This document shows, piece by piece, positions 61,939 through 64,000 of a DNA stretch of 64,000 nt (position 1 is the first letter of the stretch; each line of letters opens with the position of its first letter). Source of the DNA: Devosia sediminis (GTDB taxonomy: Bacteria; Pseudomonadota; Alphaproteobacteria; Rhizobiales; Devosiaceae); the NCBI RefSeq assembly GCF_016411825.1, contig NZ_JAEKMH010000002.1, positions 434,001-498,000 on the forward strand. Direction: 5' to 3'. Below the pieces are notes generated by a model, which had not been told where the DNA came from, made no database searches, and saw only the letters and a program-made list of their open reading frames with translations. Made by a program: the position numbers and the translations under genes.

Positions 61939-62670
61939 TCAGCCCGCGGTGGCCGCCAGCAATTCCTGGGAATAGGGCTCGCTGAGCCTGCCGGCCTTGA
62001 GCTGGGCGACGTCGGCTACCTCCACGATGCGGCCCTGGCGCATGACGGCAAGCCGGTCGCAGAGGAAGCTCACTACCGGCAGGTTGTGGGTCACGAGCAG
62101 GAAGGTGAGGTTCTGCTCGCGCCGGAGGCGCTTGAGCAGGTTGAGGATTTCCGCCTGCACCGAGACGTCGAGGGCCGAGGTCGGCTCGTCGAGCAGCAGC
62201 ACCTTGGGTTCGAGCATCAGGGCGCGGGCAATGGCGACGCGCTGGCGCTGCCCGCCGGAAAGCTGGTGCGGAAAACGGAAGCGGAAGCGCTGGTCGAGGC
62301 CGACCTGGCGCAGCACGGCCTCGACTCGCTCGCCGCGATTGCCGATGCCGTGGATGGCCAGCGGTTCGCTCAGCGTCGCGTCGATGGTCTTGCGCGGATG
62401 GAGGGACCCATAGGGGTCCTGGAACACCATCTGCACCTGGCGCGACACGGCGCGGTCGACATGATGGCTGCGCTTCTGGCCGAGCACTGAAATCGAGCCG
62501 GTCCAGTCGGGTGCCAGCCCCGCAATGGCGCGGAGGATGGTGGATTTGCCCGAGCCGGATTCGCCCACGAGGGCAAAGCTTTCGCCCTCGGCAATGGCGA
62601 GGTCGACACCGTGGACGACCTTGGTGTCGCCATAGGAAATATCGAGGTTTTTGAGGTCGATCGCGGTCAT
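61939..62670 (-). CDS. Peptide-type ABC ATPase (DppF/GsiA C-half-like)
   Basis: 243 residues from ATG 62670, ATGA overlap with the other ATPase. Walker A GESGSGKST, MVFQDPYGSLHPRKTI, signature LSGGQRQRVAIARAL, Walker B VLLLDEPTSALD, H-loop LVTHNLPVV. It is short: the C-terminal cysteine-bearing oligopeptide extension of DppF is absent. Confidence 0.9.
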   Translation of the reverse strand: MTAIDLKNLDISYGDTKVVHGVDLAIAEGESFALVGESGSGKSTILRAIAGLAPDWTGSISVLGQKRSHHVDRAVSRQVQMVFQDPYGSLHPRKTIDATLSEPLAIHGIGNRGERVEAVLRQVGLDQRFRFRFPHQLSGGQRQRVAIARALMLEPKVLLLDEPTSALDVSVQAEILNLLKRLRREQNLTFLLVTHNLPVVSFLCDRLAVMRQGRIVEVADVAQLKAGRLSEPYSQELLAATAG

Positions 62671-63503
62671 GTGCCGGCCCATTGCGTGCGGTCGAGCACG
62701 GGAAGTTCGTCACGGGTCTCGTCGATGACGGGCATGGCGGCCAGAAGGCCCCGCGTATAGGGATGCTGCGCCTGCTCGAGTTGGCCGGCGGCACATTCCT
62801 CGACCACGCGGCCCGCATTCATGACGAGGATGCGGTCGCAATAGCGGCTGACCAGCGCCAGATCATGGCTGATGAGAATGAGGCCCATGCCCTTGCGGGT
62901 GACGAGATCGTCGATGATGTCGAGCACCTGCGCCTGCACCGACACATCGAGCGCCGAGGTCGGTTCGTCGGCGATCAATAGCTCCGGCTCCGGTATAAGC
63001 ATCATGGCGATCATGATGCGCTGCCCCATGCCGCCCGAAACCTCGTGCGGATAAAGCTTGGCCACGCGCTCCGGATCGTTGATGCGGACGGCATGCAGCA
63101 TGTCCAGAATGCGCTGCTGCACCTCGCGGCGTCCCAGCTTCTGATGCGTCACCAGCGCCTCGGCGATCTGCTCGCCCACGGTCATCACCGGGTTGAGCGA
63201 GAATTTAGGGTCCTGCATGACCATGGAAATGCGGGCGCCGCGGACGGCGCGCATCTGCTTTTCGCTCTGGTCGAGAATGTCGATACCATCGAAGCGCAGC
63301 GTATCGGCAGTGACCTCGCCCGGCTTGCGAATGAGCTTGAGGATCGAGCGCCCGGTCATCGACTTGCCCGAGCCCGATTCCCCGACAATGCCGAGGCGTT
63401 CGCGGCCGAGGGTAAAGGAAAGGCCTTTCACCACCTCGACCCGGCCGGAATGGGTGGGGAAGGAGACGCGGAGATTTTCGACTTCGAGCAGGGGAGAGGT
63501 CAT
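62667..63503 (-). CDS. Peptide-type ABC ATPase (DppD-like)
   Basis: 278 residues from ATG 63503; upstream in-frame codons lie in repeat DNA. Walker A GESGSGKSM, MVMQDPKFSLNPVMTV, signature VSGGMGQRIMIAMML, Walker B LLIADEPTSALD, H-loop LISHDLALV. Also lacks the usual cysteine extension. Confidence 0.9.
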   Translation of the reverse strand: MTSPLLEVENLRVSFPTHSGRVEVVKGLSFTLGRERLGIVGESGSGKSMTGRSILKLIRKPGEVTADTLRFDGIDILDQSEKQMRAVRGARISMVMQDPKFSLNPVMTVGEQIAEALVTHQKLGRREVQQRILDMLHAVRINDPERVAKLYPHEVSGGMGQRIMIAMMLIPEPELLIADEPTSALDVSVQAQVLDIIDDLVTRKGMGLILISHDLALVSRYCDRILVMNAGRVVEECAAGQLEQAQHPYTRGLLAAMPVIDETRDELPVLDRTQWAGT

Positions 63504-63529
63504 TCCTGGATACCCCCCACAACCGCTGC

Positions 63530-63610
63530 GCCGCCCTCGGACTTGATCCGAGGGCCACTCGCAATCCAGCACACGCTTGGGGAGGTCCACGGGTCAAGCC
63601 CGAGGACGGC
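63530..63610. repeat. Palindromic repeat, 81 bases, between ABC genes
   Basis: The left arm starts GCCGCCCTCGGACTTGATCC and continues to GAGGGCC. The right arm is its inverse (starting GGTCCACGGGTCAAGCCCG), about 22 of 27 positions pairing. It lies in the 145-base gap between the permease and ATPase genes of one operon. Confidence 0.75.
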
Positions 63611-63648
63611 ATTGCGGGCTAGGAGAGGCTGGTGACTGGTCATGAACA

Positions 63649-64000
63649 TCAGCTCTTGCCCTCGTTCTTGGGGTCGAGCACGTCGCGCAGCCCGTCGCCG
63701 AGGAAGCAGAAGCCCAGCGAGACGACGATGATGGCAATGCCCGGCATAGTGGCGACCCACCACTGGTCGAGGATGAAGGTGCGGCCGCGCGAGATCATGG
63801 CGCCCCATTCGGGCAGCGGCGGCTGGGCGCCGAGACCGATGAAGCCGAGGCCCGCGGCGGTGAGGATGACGCCGGCCATGTCGAGGGTGACGCGCACGAT
63901 CATCGACGAAGTGCAGAGCGGTAGGATGTGCTGGACAATGATGCGGATCGGCCCGCCGCCGGCCAGTTGCACGGCGGAGATATATTCGGCATTGCGGATG
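63649..64000 (-). CDS. Peptide-type ABC permease (DppC-like), N-terminal part outside window
   Basis: About 117 C-terminal residues. The coupling loop IRNAEYISAVQLAGGGPIRIIVQHILP is read through to the window edge, then LGFIGLGAQPPLPEWGAMISRG and DGLRDVLDPKNEGKS. Same strand as the two ATPases to its left, so a third importer operon enters from the right. Confidence 0.9.
   Translation of the reverse strand, partial: IRNAEYISAVQLAGGGPIRIIVQHILPLCTSSMIVRVTLDMAGVILTAAGLGFIGLGAQPPLPEWGAMISRGRTFILDQWWVATMPGIAIIVVSLGFCFLGDGLRDVLDPKNEGKS

Overview
The window is high-GC DNA from an alphaproteobacterium, most likely a member of the Hyphomicrobiales (Devosia-like). This is judged from the gene families present (a TIGR02301-type secreted protein, a SleB-like cell-wall hydrolase, YgfZ, the SRAP protein), from GC-rich long shadow ORFs, and from short palindromic repeats of the kind scattered through rhizobial genomes. 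No species was identified by a search. No phage, integrase, transposase, CRISPR array or rRNA was seen, and no gene-free stretch exceeds about 300 bases.

Positions 1-26.6 kb look like ordinary chromosome. They hold rnhA (partial), ispH, a shortened pyruvate-phosphate-dikinase-like protein, a cell-wall hydrolase, an HD hydrolase, ygfZ, a dihydroorotase-like gene, an autotransporter broken by an in-frame amber codon, a methyltransferase, a DUF5060-type glycoside-hydrolase-like gene with an orphan sugar-binding protein, a DUF892 ferritin-like protein, a Nudix hydrolase, an SRAP (HMCES/YedK) protein ending in a clamp-binding-like motif, a hemerythrin, a FAD-linked oxidase, a histidine phosphatase, aroC, an MBL-fold hydrolase and bioY.

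Positions 26.65-52.65 kb form a large catabolic island of unknown substrate. A GntR regulator faces an operon with a FAD oxidoreductase, crotonase, CoA-transferase, DapA-like protein, epimerase-like protein and a NitT/TauT-type ABC importer (27.4-35.9 kb). A Tat-exported beta-helix protein and an aldehyde dehydrogenase/hydroxyacid dehydrogenase/TIM-barrel isomerase operon run leftward. They are followed rightward by a DNA-binding protein fused to a citrate-synthase fold, a second GntR regulator with a second FAD oxidoreductase, and a peptide-type ABC importer operon carrying an enolase-superfamily enzyme and an RraA-like aldolase. Three of these transcription units share an almost identical palindrome-plus-promoter block (TTGATTnnnAATCAA followed by GTATTGAC). 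This suggests one regulon, and the citrate-synthase fusion, which lacks two of three catalytic residues, is the best candidate sensor.

Positions 52.8-60.9 kb hold a second unit: a nicotinamidase-like hydrolase and an MFS transporter (leftward) diverge from a complete peptide-type ABC importer that ends in an XRE-cupin regulator. Three interlocking palindromes lie between them. The rest of the window has divergent tRNA-Pro(CGG) and tRNA-Gln(TTG) genes, a GAF protein, and the start of a third peptide-type ABC operon that runs off the right edge.
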